Assembly: GCA_019358975.1 (NCBI GenBank)
Contig: JAHHIL010000046.1
Span: 1-46,913 of the forward strand
Source: Trichocoleus desertorum ATA4-8-CV12
GTDB lineage: Bacteria > Cyanobacteriota > Cyanobacteriia > FACHB-46
Length of the DNA: 46,913 nt
Direction of reading: 5' to 3'
In this document: positions 1-7,780 of the stretch, in pieces
Layout of the letters: each line of letters opens with the position of its first letter
Position numbering within the stretch: the stretch's first letter is position 1
The notes under the pieces: generated by a model
The model's input: the letters and a program-made list of their open reading frames with translations, nothing else
What the model was told of the DNA's origin: nothing
Databases searched by the model: none
Position numbers and translations under genes: made by a program

Positions 1-93
1 CAAGGTTTGCAAATGTCGAACATCACGCCAGCGGTCTTGGCATTGACTCAGATAATCATGCAACGCATCATAGAGACGGGAAGTAGGAGTCAT
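1..93 (-). CDS. Putative transposase, N-terminal fragment (runs off the left edge)
   Basis: An open frame starts at the ATG whose reverse complement lies at 91-93 and runs unbroken to base 1, giving 31 residues. The peptide has the motifs RLYDALHDYL and WRDVRHLQTL. From memory, these resemble the N-termini of a cyanobacterial DDE transposase group in which a short helix is followed by a D-x-RHL-x-TL segment. The catalytic domain is outside the window, so family assignment is uncertain. No convincing ribosome binding site is visible upstream. If correct, an insertion sequence borders the Uma2 gene on its left. Confidence 0.4.
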   Translation of the reverse strand, partial: MTPTSRLYDALHDYLSQCQDRWRDVRHLQTL

Positions 94-383
94 GGGTTTT
101 GCTAATGGGTGTGGTAACTGATCAGCTCAAACCAAGCTCCTCTTCCCTCCTACCTTTCGTTTCAATCACTCAGACTTTTGTCAGTCAAGCAGCCAATAAA
201 GGTGTCTGATTGGCTAGAGAAGCTTAAAATGAATTAGTTTTTACCTGAGAACGCTTACTTAAGGTCAGCATAAAGAGCTATTACTTTATCGAACAACTTG
301 AAGGGTGATTCCTCTTTACATCCAATTCTTAGGCTACAGGAGACGATAGAAACAGCCATTCTGCTGAGGGAAAGGGCGACGCG

Positions 384-953
384 ATGGTTCAGATACCTAC
401 TAAAGCACTTAGCCTGGAAGAGTTTCTGCAACAGCCTGAAACTGAGCCAGCCAGCGAGTATATCAACGGCCAAGTTATCCAGAAACCAATGCCGCAAGGA
501 AAGCACAGTAAACTCCAAGGCAAACTTGTGACTGCTATCAATCAGGTCGTGGAAGAACAGCAAATTGCCCTAGCCTTTCCAGAATTGCGATGTACATTTG
601 GTGGACGCTCCACTGTTCCTGATGTCGCCGTCTTCACTTGGGGCAGAATCCCCCTAGACGCCAACGGGGAGATTGCTAACACCTTTAATACTCATCCCGA
701 TTGGACAATTGAAATTCTTTCCCCTGATCAAAGCCAAACTAGAGTGACAGGCAACATTCTGCATTGCCTCAAGCATGGGACTCAACTCGGTTGGCTGATT
801 GACCCAGCAGAGCGCTCCGTCTTGGTTTATCCTCCTGGACAACAACCAGAGTTATTACAAGAGCCGCAAGATCCCCTACCTACTCCAAACTGGGGCGCAG
901 ATTTGCATCTCACCGTGGAAAATTTGTTCGGCTGGTTGAAAATAGGCCCGTAG
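384..953 (+). CDS. Uma2 family endonuclease (DUF820)
   Basis: This 189-residue protein matches the Uma2 (DUF820) family, a PD-(D/E)xK nuclease fold that is greatly expanded in cyanobacteria. Visible family signatures are an N-terminal LSLEEFLQQPE helix, a GGRSTVPDVAVF strand carrying the conserved PD, the WTIEILSPDQS strand, and the closing GWLIDP motif near residue 140. Length is normal for the family. A purine-rich GAGGGAAAGGGCGACG tract precedes the ATG. The true cellular role of Uma2 proteins is unknown; they are often found near mobile DNA. A tail fragment of a second family member lies at 12258-12440. Confidence 0.85.
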   Translation: MVQIPTKALSLEEFLQQPETEPASEYINGQVIQKPMPQGKHSKLQGKLVTAINQVVEEQQIALAFPELRCTFGGRSTVPDVAVFTWGRIPLDANGEIANTFNTHPDWTIEILSPDQSQTRVTGNILHCLKHGTQLGWLIDPAERSVLVYPPGQQPELLQEPQDPLPTPNWGADLHLTVENLFGWLKIGP

Positions 954-1082
954 CACAGCTTTTACCTCAGCCGCTCCACGACTCCCAATAGTTAAGGTTT
1001 GCTGACTTGTGTATCGAGTCAACCCCCAGAAAAATTTTTCTTGGTAGACTTTCCGAGGAGGAGTATTTTTTTACCATAAGAA

Positions 1083-1871
1083 ATGAATTACAAAAACATA
1101 AAGCGAATTAGCTGTGCCCTGCTGTTTGCCGCTACCGTCAACGCTGGGACAGGTTTTGGAGCCGCTACCAACGCGATCGCAGACCAAAACTCAAACCAGC
1201 AGACGGATCAACTTCTAGCCCAAGCTGCAAGCCCAACTCCCAGCCCTGCCCCTAGCCCAACTCCCAGCCCTGCTCCTGCCCCTGCTGCCGCACCTACCCC
1301 TGCTGCCGCACCTGCCGCAACCACCTCCCTGAGCGAAAGGCCAGATTACATTGGCACTTGCCGTCGCACCACTGCCGCAGTCAACATCTATGAAGACACC
1401 CAGCTCACCCGCAGAGTGGGGACTGTAGCTGCTAGAAGCAGTGTCACTCTCACCGGGGTAATGGGTAACGGTATTGCCCAAATCAGAACGCCGAGTGTGG
1501 GTTGGATTCAAACCACCAACCTTGTCACCAACTGTACAGGTGGCAATCCTGGTAACGGTACACCTCCCGGTAATGCTCAGCGGGGCGAATGCCGCAGACT
1601 GCGTGACCCAGATGTAGATGGTGCAGGATATGAGTCGCTACGCTTTGGGTTAAGAGCCTATGAAAACCCTGGCACTACGCCTCAGATTTATCAAGGCAGC
1701 TCTGACGGGCCTGCCAAGGGAGCTAGAGTCTACCTCACCAACCCCAGCCAGACCAATGGCAAGTGGATTCGAGTCTTCTACACCAGCGTATCTGGTCGCG
1801 ATCGCCTTGGTTGGATTTCAGCGGGTACAGGCACTACTAACAACTTGGCTAACTGCCCTGCCACCCGTTAA
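1083..1871 (+). CDS. Secreted SH3-like domain protein with Pro/Ala-rich linker
   Basis: This 262-residue protein begins with an export signal: a basic MNYKNIKR start, then a hydrophobic Ala-rich stretch to about residue 33. A low-complexity linker of Pro-Ser-Ala-Thr repeats follows (about residues 47-80), encoded by tandem CCCAGCCCT/GCTCCTGCC-type repeats. Two folded regions follow, each bounded by cysteines. The first (about 90-150) reads like a bacterial SH3 domain, with a central VNIYED...GTVAARSSVTLTG and a closing GWIQTTNLV. The second (about 165-260) ends in a similar KWIRVFY...GWIS motif. A GGAGGAG ribosome site lies upstream. It probably acts in the periplasm or cell wall; the ligand is unknown. 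A hairpin terminator lies downstream. Confidence 0.75.
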   Translation: MNYKNIKRISCALLFAATVNAGTGFGAATNAIADQNSNQQTDQLLAQAASPTPSPAPSPTPSPAPAPAAAPTPAAAPAATTSLSERPDYIGTCRRTTAAVNIYEDTQLTRRVGTVAARSSVTLTGVMGNGIAQIRTPSVGWIQTTNLVTNCTGGNPGNGTPPGNAQRGECRRLRDPDVDGAGYESLRFGLRAYENPGTTPQIYQGSSDGPAKGARVYLTNPSQTNGKWIRVFYTSVSGRDRLGWISAGTGTTNNLANCPATR

Positions 1872-1928
1872 TTAGACTCGATGAGTTGAGATGGGTTCTG
1901 CCGACTGCAACTAAAAGTGAATACAACG

Positions 1929-1979
1929 AAGCGATCGCTCTACACAGGTCTACACAGGACAGAGGGCGATCGCTTTTCT
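1929..1979. terminator. Hairpin built from two HIP1 sites, probable bidirectional terminator
   Basis: AAGCGATCGC at 1929-1938 is exactly complementary to GCGATCGCTT at 1966-1975, giving a 10-bp stem with a loop of about 27 bases, followed by TTCTT on the plus strand. It lies between the convergent genes ending at 1871 and 1988, as expected for a shared terminator. A direct repeat TCTACACAGG occurs twice in the loop. Confidence 0.55.
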
Positions 1980-1987
1980 TAGGACAA

Positions 1988-2734
1988 CTAAAAGGGCAAG
2001 ACTAACAACCGCAAGAGCGTGAATTCTTGGTTAGCTCCAGGTATCCCTAGCTTGATCGCCTCTGGCACCGCTGGATATCGGGCCGAGTAAAAAAGGATAT
2101 CCCACAGGGTCAACAAGCTGGCATAGTTAGAACGCATTCCACTCAGTAGACGAGCGTGATGGGCGCGATGATAGTTGGGAGTCACAATCACATAGCTTAA
2201 AGCTCGATCTAGGTGCAGAGGCAAAGCCCAATTGCTGTGATGAAAGATTAGCTCAGCTGCAAAGATCACTTCGTAAATCAACAGATGGGTTGGCGTAATG
2301 CCAAATAGCCAAATTAGAGATAATTTCGGCACATTGGATAACAGCACTTCGATGGCGTGGAAACGATAAGCCGTAGAAGTATTCATGGCGCGATCGCTGT
2401 GATGGACTTGGTGCAATCGCCACCCCCAAGCGGAGTTGTGCATCAAACGATGCCAAGCATACATATAGGCATCTAACAGCAGAAAGGAGAAAATAAACCG
2501 GATCCAAGGCCAAGGAATGGCTAGAAAATAGCCTTGCCAAGTAGTTTGCTGCCAAATCCAGCTCAACCCTGTGATGACTGTCAAACTAGTTAAGCCTGTG
2601 TTGAGTAATCCCAGCGCTAAGTTGATGGTGACTCGGCGGAGAAATGCTTGCTTAAATTGAAAAAAAGGAAATAGATTTTCTAAACTGCCAAATATCAATA
2701 AACTGCCCAGGATTACCAACAGCTTCCAATTCAT
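1988..2734 (-). CDS. Sterol desaturase / fatty acid hydroxylase superfamily membrane protein
   Basis: This 248-residue integral membrane protein carries the histidine clusters of the di-iron fatty acid hydroxylase superfamily: HRLMH at residues 95-99, HQVHH at 108-112 and HRAHH at 189-193, with an extra HH at 165-166. Several hydrophobic helices lie before and between them. It probably hydroxylates or desaturates a lipid, carotenoid or sterol-like substrate at the membrane. The frame extends further upstream, but the ATG chosen here overlaps the TGA of the preceding rhodanese gene as ATGA, which implies translational coupling and argues for this start. The actual substrate cannot be read from the sequence. 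Confidence 0.85.
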   Translation of the reverse strand: MNWKLLVILGSLLIFGSLENLFPFFQFKQAFLRRVTINLALGLLNTGLTSLTVITGLSWIWQQTTWQGYFLAIPWPWIRFIFSFLLLDAYMYAWHRLMHNSAWGWRLHQVHHSDRAMNTSTAYRFHAIEVLLSNVPKLSLIWLFGITPTHLLIYEVIFAAELIFHHSNWALPLHLDRALSYVIVTPNYHRAHHARLLSGMRSNYASLLTLWDILFYSARYPAVPEAIKLGIPGANQEFTLLRLLVLPF

Positions 2735-3138
2735 GTAGAGATGCCCGACTCTGCCTGAGCATGAGCTGATTGAGCGAAGCGATGCCAAGCGCGGATGCCA
2801 CCCCGCAGATTCAGACCAGAGATTCCCGCTGACTTTAAGAGATGCAGGGCTTTTTGCGATCGCTTCCCCACCGTGCAGTAAGCAATGAGTTGCCGCCCCC
2901 TCAGAGCAAGTTGAATTTGCTCAAGCCCTTTTCCTTGTTCAATCTCGGTTAAGGGCATCAGAATTGCATGAGGGATATGGTCTTGTTCGTACTCTATTTG
3001 GTTGCGAACATCAATCAGCAAAAAATGATCAGTGTGGTTTTGGATAAAATCATGCAGTTCTTTAGCGGTAATTTGGCTTGAAAATAGATCAAAAAAAGAG
3101 AAAGCTTGAGAAAATGGAGTTAGTTTTAGATTGATCAT
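2731..3138 (-). CDS. Rhodanese-like domain protein
   Basis: A 135-residue single-domain rhodanese. The sequence shows LLIDVRNQIEYEQDHIPHAILMP, the usual CH2A-type entry (IDVR...H.PxA), and the active-site loop YCTVGKRS with the catalytic cysteine at residue 88. It would carry a persulfide or transfer sulfane sulfur. No signal peptide is evident. Its stop overlaps the start of the hydroxylase gene downstream, so the two are cotranscribed. It is clearly related to the membrane-anchored rhodanese just upstream (both have IEQGxG and YCTxGKRS), which suggests a tandem duplication. Confidence 0.9.
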   Translation of the reverse strand: MINLKLTPFSQAFSFFDLFSSQITAKELHDFIQNHTDHFLLIDVRNQIEYEQDHIPHAILMPLTEIEQGKGLEQIQLALRGRQLIAYCTVGKRSQKALHLLKSAGISGLNLRGGIRAWHRFAQSAHAQAESGIST

Positions 3139-3176
3139 AAAAACTGTTGAAATGGAGGTTCGCTGAGGCTGCCGAT

Positions 3177-3725
3177 TTATATCTCTGGCATACTTGGGTC
3201 AATCTGCTTGCGCCAAGCCCTAATGCCCCCATTCACATTACTGCCCCGAATTTCTGCCTTTCGTAAAAGCTCTAAAGCTTTATGGGAGCGTTTCCCTGCG
3301 GTGCAGTAAGTAATCACCTGACGCTCAGCTGCTAGAGCCTTAATTTTAGCAATGCCACTGCCTTGCTCAATCTCAGCGATCAGAATAGAGACAGCCCCCG
3401 GAATGTGAACATCGCTATATTCCTCAGGAGTCCGGACATCGATCAAGATAAAATTTGTGGCCTTGCTGTCAATTAACTGCTTTAATGCTTGGACACTAAT
3501 TTGTGGTGCCTCAGCCGCTCGAATCGAGTCCCCAATTAGGGGAATGTTGGAGAGCGAACCTAGGGGTAGACCTGTCTGAATCAGCGGTTTTAAGGCATCT
3601 GGATGATAGATCACATAAGCCAAAAGACTAACTGCGATCGCACTTGTCCAAAGTTCTATTTTGAGTAGAAAGACTATGGTGGAAATATGCTTGTTATTTG
3701 AGTGCTGAGTGGGAGAACTGTTCAT
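3177..3725 (-). CDS. Membrane-anchored rhodanese-like protein
   Basis: This 182-residue protein has an N-terminal membrane segment (about residues 16-42, VFLLKIELWTSAIAVSLLAYV), a short linker, then a rhodanese domain from about residue 73. The domain shows FILIDVRTPEEYSDVHIPGA and the active loop YCTAGKRS with cysteine 141. The domain is likely tethered to the inner or thylakoid membrane. It is the first gene of a three-gene minus-strand run ending with the hydroxylase, separated from the second rhodanese by 38 bases. The two rhodaneses are paralogues. Sulfur transfer is the family function; the partner is unknown. Confidence 0.88.
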   Translation of the reverse strand: MNSSPTQHSNNKHISTIVFLLKIELWTSAIAVSLLAYVIYHPDALKPLIQTGLPLGSLSNIPLIGDSIRAAEAPQISVQALKQLIDSKATNFILIDVRTPEEYSDVHIPGAVSILIAEIEQGSGIAKIKALAAERQVITYCTAGKRSHKALELLRKAEIRGSNVNGGIRAWRKQIDPSMPEI

Positions 3726-3820
3726 GATGATTAATTCTTTAGGTTTTTAATATTCATTCGCAGTTATAACCCGTAAAAACGTTGTCTATCAGGGTCTGCA
3801 ACAAAGGTGCAACTCTACTG

Positions 3821-4378
3821 TTAGTACTCCCCCATCTTTGTCATGCCCTTGCCACAGGCGATTACTCCTTGCTTGTAAGTTGGAGCAGGAAGATGAATCA
3901 TATCTGGGGAGTCGCTTTGGCATAGAATGCCAACGGTAACAACTTCCCCATCTTTCTTCTGAGAAGTTGAGAAGACCGCACCGATATAACTTTTGTTATA
4001 AGTTTTGGCTGGTGGGTTAGGCCGATCAGCGATCGCATAGCTCAAGGCAGCGTTACCAGTACTTTTAGTGGCGAGTAGATATTTCTTTGTGGTTTGAGCA
4101 TGGATGCCAAGCCCCAGATCTGCCACGCTGTGTGAGAATTGACGATTTTCCAAATAGTAAGCTTGTTGAGCTCGATTCATCGAACGTAAGTGGTTTCTTG
4201 CTTCTGAAGCTGGTGTAGGACCACAGCCTCTGCCTACTCCTAAAACAAAAGGCAATGTAATTAGACCAAGACCTCCTAGACCTAGCAAGATCACGATCGC
4301 TCTCCACAAAGCAAAGCCTTGATCCTGGCTGTTACAGCCCAAAACTAGCAACCGTTGAATTAAAAATAGCAGCTTCAT
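3821..4378 (-). CDS. Degenerate type IV pilin-like protein
   Basis: This 185-residue protein resembles cyanobacterial general-secretion or type IV pilins. There is a short leader ending in DQG-F (Gly21/Phe22, prepilin peptidase site), a hydrophobic helix (about 24-48), and then the hallmark SMNRAQQAYYLENRQF. A pilin C-terminal region follows, with two cysteines in ILCQSDSP and VIACGKG. The leader helix is unusual: the normal FTLIELLVV is replaced by FALWRAIVI, so mature residue 5 is Arg rather than the conserved Glu. This may impair assembly. Its ATG overlaps the stop of an upstream pilin remnant as TGATG. Confidence 0.8.
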   Translation of the reverse strand: MKLLFLIQRLLVLGCNSQDQGFALWRAIVILLGLGGLGLITLPFVLGVGRGCGPTPASEARNHLRSMNRAQQAYYLENRQFSHSVADLGLGIHAQTTKKYLLATKSTGNAALSYAIADRPNPPAKTYNKSYIGAVFSTSQKKDGEVVTVGILCQSDSPDMIHLPAPTYKQGVIACGKGMTKMGEY

Positions 4379-4572
4379 CAGCGTGGCTCCTTCTGGCTGT
4401 TGAAAATTTCTTTAGTGCCATTACCGCACGCCAAAACATCTGCTTGGTAAGTGGGGCGGGCAGGACGAATGATGCCAGGGAGATTGGCTTCACAGAGGAT
4501 AGTGATTAATTTAGTTTCACTGCGGTCATTGCCCCTAGGTTCCAGCTTTATCATGCCCAGGCAAAGTATCAA
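4378..4572 (-). pseudogene. Remnant of a second pilin gene (C-terminal part only)
   Basis: The 64-codon frame contains LITILCEANLPGIIRPARPTYQADVLACGNG. This aligns with the end of the neighbouring pilin (VGILCQSDSPDMIHLPAPTYKQGVIACGKG). No leader, hydrophobic helix or NRAQQAYY segment is present, and an in-frame TAG lies just upstream of the possible TTG start. It is best read as the surviving 3' end of a tandem pilin copy. Its stop overlaps the ATG of the intact copy, so it may still be translated or help coupling. Confidence 0.6.
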
Positions 4573-4796
4573 AAAATACTAGGGTTACCAGGTGCGATAT
4601 CAAAATTTATAAATATGAACTCTTTATAATCTTTATCAAGAGAGGGACTGGAGAACTGGTGTCCTAGAGTTGGTCTAGGCAGCAGTAGGTTGTCAGTGAT
4701 GCCCTGAAGAAAGCTACACCTTGGCGATCGGGTAATCCGTAGATTGAGTTGTTTCAAGTGAAGCGATAATAGAAATAGAGCTAAATAAGGCTGAAT

Positions 4797-4967
4797 ATGT
4801 CTATCGTCACCTCTAGTGGTTGCGCGGCTGCTCTAGATCAGCAACAGCAACAGATCCAACAGGCAGAACAGTGTGCCGAAGAAGCGACAGGCGATCGCTG
4901 CAAAAATTTGTCTCAGCGTTGCACCGTGGTCGAAAATGGCCGAGTTGTGGTCAAACCCTTACGGTAA
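4797..4967 (+). CDS. Small cysteine-containing hypothetical protein
   Basis: A 56-residue frame with an AAGG ribosome site six bases before the ATG. It encodes a Gln/Glu-rich helix (LDQQQQQIQQAEQCAEEA) followed by CKNLSQRC and a basic end. Four cysteines in a short soluble protein suggest disulfides or metal binding, but I do not recognise the family. Its stop codon lies in the first copy of a 15-bp tandem duplication whose second copy holds the stop of the convergent potassium channel gene. Confidence 0.45.
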   Translation: MSIVTSSGCAAALDQQQQQIQQAEQCAEEATGDRCKNLSQRCTVVENGRVVVKPLR

Positions 4968-4985
4968 AGGCCCTTACGGTAAAGG
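4956..4985. repeat. 15-bp tandem duplication at a convergent gene junction
   Basis: CCCTTACGGTAAAGG occurs twice head to tail (4956-4970 and 4971-4985). The first copy supplies TAA to the plus-strand small gene. The second supplies the TAA of the minus-strand channel gene (4974-4976). The duplication therefore separates the two convergent genes. Confidence 0.85.
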
Positions 4986-5894
4986 CAGTACATCATGAAA
5001 GTGGTTGTAGTCGATGTAGCGATGCCCATCGGCTGTCTCATGAAAGATATCAACAAAGCAGTAATTCCATAAAATATCTTGAGCGCTGTAGGTGTGGCGT
5101 GCATGGATGACTTGAGATACTGTTTCATCAATGCCGCTGAGGGAGACTACCACTGAGGCGCGCATTTGAGCTAGAGACTCCGGTGTGGCTCCATAAAAAG
5201 GACTGTATTGATCAATGGGATGGAGCACCGTCCAACTGAGGGTAAAACTGGGAGTACGGCTTCTCAGTAGCTTCAGTTCATAAAAACGGCGCATAGAGTG
5301 TCCCTCAATGCTCATTTCATCCCGCATTAAGTACAGCCGGAGTTGGGCTTCCAAAATTTGGTTGCGTCGTTGATTAGCAGTCCTAAATATGAAGGTGGGT
5401 ACTCCTTCGTAAGGACCAATGACGGCAACATGGCTAAAAGAAACCCGCGCCGTAGGCCGTGAAAAGCGAGCAAAGGCTAACCCTGTCAGGAGGGCAATCC
5501 CGACTAAACTGACCATCGCCTCAATGGTGACTAATGTGTTGGCATAGACTGTTTGGGGATACAGGGCTCCATAGCCAATAGAGGCGAGAGTTTGCACACT
5601 AAAGAAGAAAGCATCTAGAAAGGACCCAGGTTTGGCGTTGGCGATGCTACCGGGTTGAGCCAGATACAGCAGTGCAAAGACTGCATTAGTGACCACATAG
5701 GAGAGAACCGCCAGGGCTAGAAAGCCAATCCAAGGAATGGTTAGCAGCAGATGGTAAGGCTCTCGCCAGTAAGAGTGCCAAACTCCATTGCCTAAGATGT
5801 GAAACTGTCCGTCTCGAATCTTGATGTGTACGACGGGTTGCGGTTGCGATCGCCGCTTCGTTCGCCAATTCCTGAAGATCGTTAGCTGCCTCAT
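4974..5894 (-). CDS. Inward-rectifier (KirBac-type) potassium channel
   Basis: This 306-residue protein (from ATG at 5894) has the layout of a KirBac channel. An amphipathic WHSYWREPYHLLLTIPW slide-helix region precedes TM1 (about 50-78). A pore helix and selectivity filter TLASIGYG follow (filter 105-109), then TM2 (about 117-140), and a C-terminal immunoglobulin-like cytoplasmic domain with VPTFIFRTANQRRNQILEAQ, a typical Kir motif. It should conduct K+ passively across the membrane. The frame continues upstream to a TTG at 5960; I prefer the internal ATG because it leaves a normal-length cytoplasmic N-terminus. It converges with the small gene at 4797-4967. Confidence 0.9.
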   Translation of the reverse strand: MRQLTIFRNWRTKRRSQPQPVVHIKIRDGQFHILGNGVWHSYWREPYHLLLTIPWIGFLALAVLSYVVTNAVFALLYLAQPGSIANAKPGSFLDAFFFSVQTLASIGYGALYPQTVYANTLVTIEAMVSLVGIALLTGLAFARFSRPTARVSFSHVAVIGPYEGVPTFIFRTANQRRNQILEAQLRLYLMRDEMSIEGHSMRRFYELKLLRSRTPSFTLSWTVLHPIDQYSPFYGATPESLAQMRASVVVSLSGIDETVSQVIHARHTYSAQDILWNYCFVDIFHETADGHRYIDYNHFHDVLPLP

Positions 5895-6217
5895 GACTAA
5901 TGCCGCTGCCCTTGAGAAACCATTCACGCCAATTGTCTGTGGCTCCTCAAAATTGCACAACCGAATCTCAGGTGCAGCTCATGCAGCACAATTCACTCTA
6001 ACTCCACAGTTCTTGTATAAACTCTTCATAGACTTCTTGATGTGAACCTGAAAAATTATCCATTCCCCTGTGCGTTCGTAGTAAGGGATAAAGGATGCCA
6101 CAACAATACAGACAGTTGCACCCATATATCCGTTACCATCGACCTAACTCTTCTAAAGCTTTGACTGTTTGGGGCTGTCTTATAGAAGTCTCTCTAGTGA
6201 GCGGTATGCTCCAAACC
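5895..6217. other. Spacer without a supported gene
   Basis: About 320 bases lie upstream of the channel gene and downstream of the DUF4336 gene. The stretch contains an apparent plus-strand frame from 6095, but it overlaps the end of the DUF4336 gene, has no ribosome site and no recognisable protein pattern. I see no clear promoter or terminator. Confidence 0.5.
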
Positions 6218-7444
6218 TTATATCTTTTCCTTGGGTGGTGGTGTGATGCTACCCCGATTCAACAACTCATCGATTTCTCGCAAGAGCCCAAAATCTTCTT
6301 TGGGTAAAGGCCGTCCTTCCGAGAAGTTTTCACCTATAGCAGGGTATTTCTCTAAGAAAGAGAAAGCTTGGCGAAATTGATGCGGGCCTGCTGCGACTGG
6401 AGCATCTAGGTGGCAGGGGATAACCTGATGGAAGTCCCATTTTGCAACCTGATCAGCCCACTTAAGAGTGATCTCAGGGGCGCGGTTGAGAATCAAGGTT
6501 TGTAGCACCGGAGCTACAAATAAACGCCCCCCGCCTCGCAGAGCCTCAAACGATCGCTGCCAATCCTCTTCCCACTTAAAGGGAAACAACCCAAAATAGG
6601 CTTTTTTCGAGCGATCGGGAGCGTTACGAGCTTCTCGCCATGCGTCTCCTAACTTCACGGCTTCTAAAGCACTGGGACGAAAATAGAACGCGAAGAGGGC
6701 AATGCGCTTCCATCCTTTACGTCGATTCTCTATGTTGTCCTCTACTACTTCAGAACCGCTGTCTTTGGCGTGAAAAAGTAAGGCATAGGGATCTAGCTGC
6801 ACGATCGCGGGTGGGTCTTCGGGCACCGACATCACAGAATCGGTGACGAGCAGAGTGCGCGATCGCTTGTGGAAACAGGCAATTTCTCCAAACGACCCCG
6901 CACCGAGGTCGATGTCTAGTACGGCATAATCTATCTCTTTGGCAAACGGTGCTTGGCTGCTATCTTCTGGAATGACGTGGGTGCGATTCATCGGGAACCC
7001 CAGCCAACTCAGCGGCAAGTTGATCGGGAAGCTCCACTGGTGAGGCGCAACGAAGACTTGGGCATTGGGAAAGCGTCTAGCGAAAGGCCCGACAAAAACT
7101 TTGTGCTCCAGACCAGAACTCGTGGGCAGGATGATGTATTTCACTTCACCATGCGCTGCGACCAGTTCCTCGACTAGGCGGATACATTCTGGTGTCGGTG
7201 CAACGGGTGCATAAACCAGCAATCCCCCAGCTTCTAGCCTGACGACAGTCATGCGGATAGGCACGATCACGTAAAAGACGCCTTGGATCTGGTCAAAGGT
7301 CCAAATCGTGTCTTTGACCACTTCTTGCCGCAGTGTGCGTCGCTTGCCAAATGGGTAGAGTGGCACGGCAGGCCAAAACCGCCACGTCCAGTCTTTCGGA
7401 TTGCTTGTCTCAATCGGTTGTCCTTCCATACTCTGTCCGCTCAT
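6218..7444 (-). CDS. DUF4336 domain-containing protein
   Basis: A roughly 408-residue soluble protein matching the DUF4336 family, common in cyanobacteria and plants. Visible are the TIWTFDQIQGVFYVIVPIRMTVVRL entry and LLVYAPVAPT. The central ILPTSSGLEHKVFVGPFARRFP and the GEIACFHKRSRTLLVTDSV segments have the sequence rhythm of a metallo-beta-lactamase fold (PTxxxEHK...GxxxxxHxxSxTLLVTD). Whether it binds metal or has hydrolase activity is unknown. Starts at GTG 7459, ATG 7444 or ATG 7429 are all possible; none has a strong ribosome site. Confidence 0.8.
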   Translation of the reverse strand: MSGQSMEGQPIETSNPKDWTWRFWPAVPLYPFGKRRTLRQEVVKDTIWTFDQIQGVFYVIVPIRMTVVRLEAGGLLVYAPVAPTPECIRLVEELVAAHGEVKYIILPTSSGLEHKVFVGPFARRFPNAQVFVAPHQWSFPINLPLSWLGFPMNRTHVIPEDSSQAPFAKEIDYAVLDIDLGAGSFGEIACFHKRSRTLLVTDSVMSVPEDPPAIVQLDPYALLFHAKDSGSEVVEDNIENRRKGWKRIALFAFYFRPSALEAVKLGDAWREARNAPDRSKKAYFGLFPFKWEEDWQRSFEALRGGGRLFVAPVLQTLILNRAPEITLKWADQVAKWDFHQVIPCHLDAPVAAGPHQFRQAFSFLEKYPAIGENFSEGRPLPKEDFGLLREIDELLNRGSITPPPKEKI

Positions 7445-7459
7445 CGTGGTTTTATCCAC

Positions 7460-7780
7460 GCCACGACCCCCATCTCGAAACCTTAATACTACTTAAGTCT
7501 AGCTTTTGGGATATTAAAAGATTTTTCGCTTTGTATCCACGATCGCTCACTTCATTAAGAATTGCACCTCACTCGAACCGCATCTTGGGCTGAGCTTGGG
7601 CAATTTTGATTTGCGATCGCTACTCCACAAATACTTCTTGAATGAGCCTAATTAACTCCGAGATTTGAGGCTGACTCAATAGGTCGAAAAGACAAAAGAT
7701 TAACTAAGCCTTTCTACCGAAACATGCTGTTCAGGGTTATTCTGCGGAAAGTCAGATTTATGGAAGGATCGAGTTCAGAG
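7460..7780. other. Spacer holding one copy of a 36-bp direct repeat
   Basis: About 320 bases without a supported gene. The main content is the repeat copy at 7613-7648, which on the minus strand ends an open stretch reading ...LIRLIQEVFVE-stop. The remainder is moderately AT-rich with no clear signals. Confidence 0.5.
7613..7648. repeat. Direct repeat flanking the restriction-modification module, copy 1
   Basis: A 36-base segment starting GCGATCGCTACTCC and containing ATACTTCTTGAAT recurs at 9819-9854 with two mismatches. On the minus strand both copies encode the tail LIQEVFxE followed by TAG, so they may be the 3' ends of two related, now lost genes. Confidence 0.75.

Noticed and set aside
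255-563. Minus-strand frame of about 100 codons overlapping the Uma2 gene start
   Set aside because: No ribosome site or protein pattern, and it overlaps a well-supported gene on the other strand.
1228-1320. Tandem repeat as a possible mobile or regulatory element
   Set aside because: It simply encodes the Pro/Ala/Ser linker of the secreted SH3-like protein.
4569-4757. Minus-strand frame of 62 codons upstream of the pilin remnant
   Set aside because: It starts at TTG without a ribosome site and shows no pilin-like or other recognisable motif.
4820-5110. Plus-strand frame rich in Arg/Cys/Ser
   Set aside because: It lies out of frame with the better small gene at 4797-4967 and runs antisense into the potassium channel gene.
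6095-6307. Plus-strand frame of 70 codons
   Set aside because: It overlaps the end of the DUF4336 gene and has no ribosome site or known pattern.
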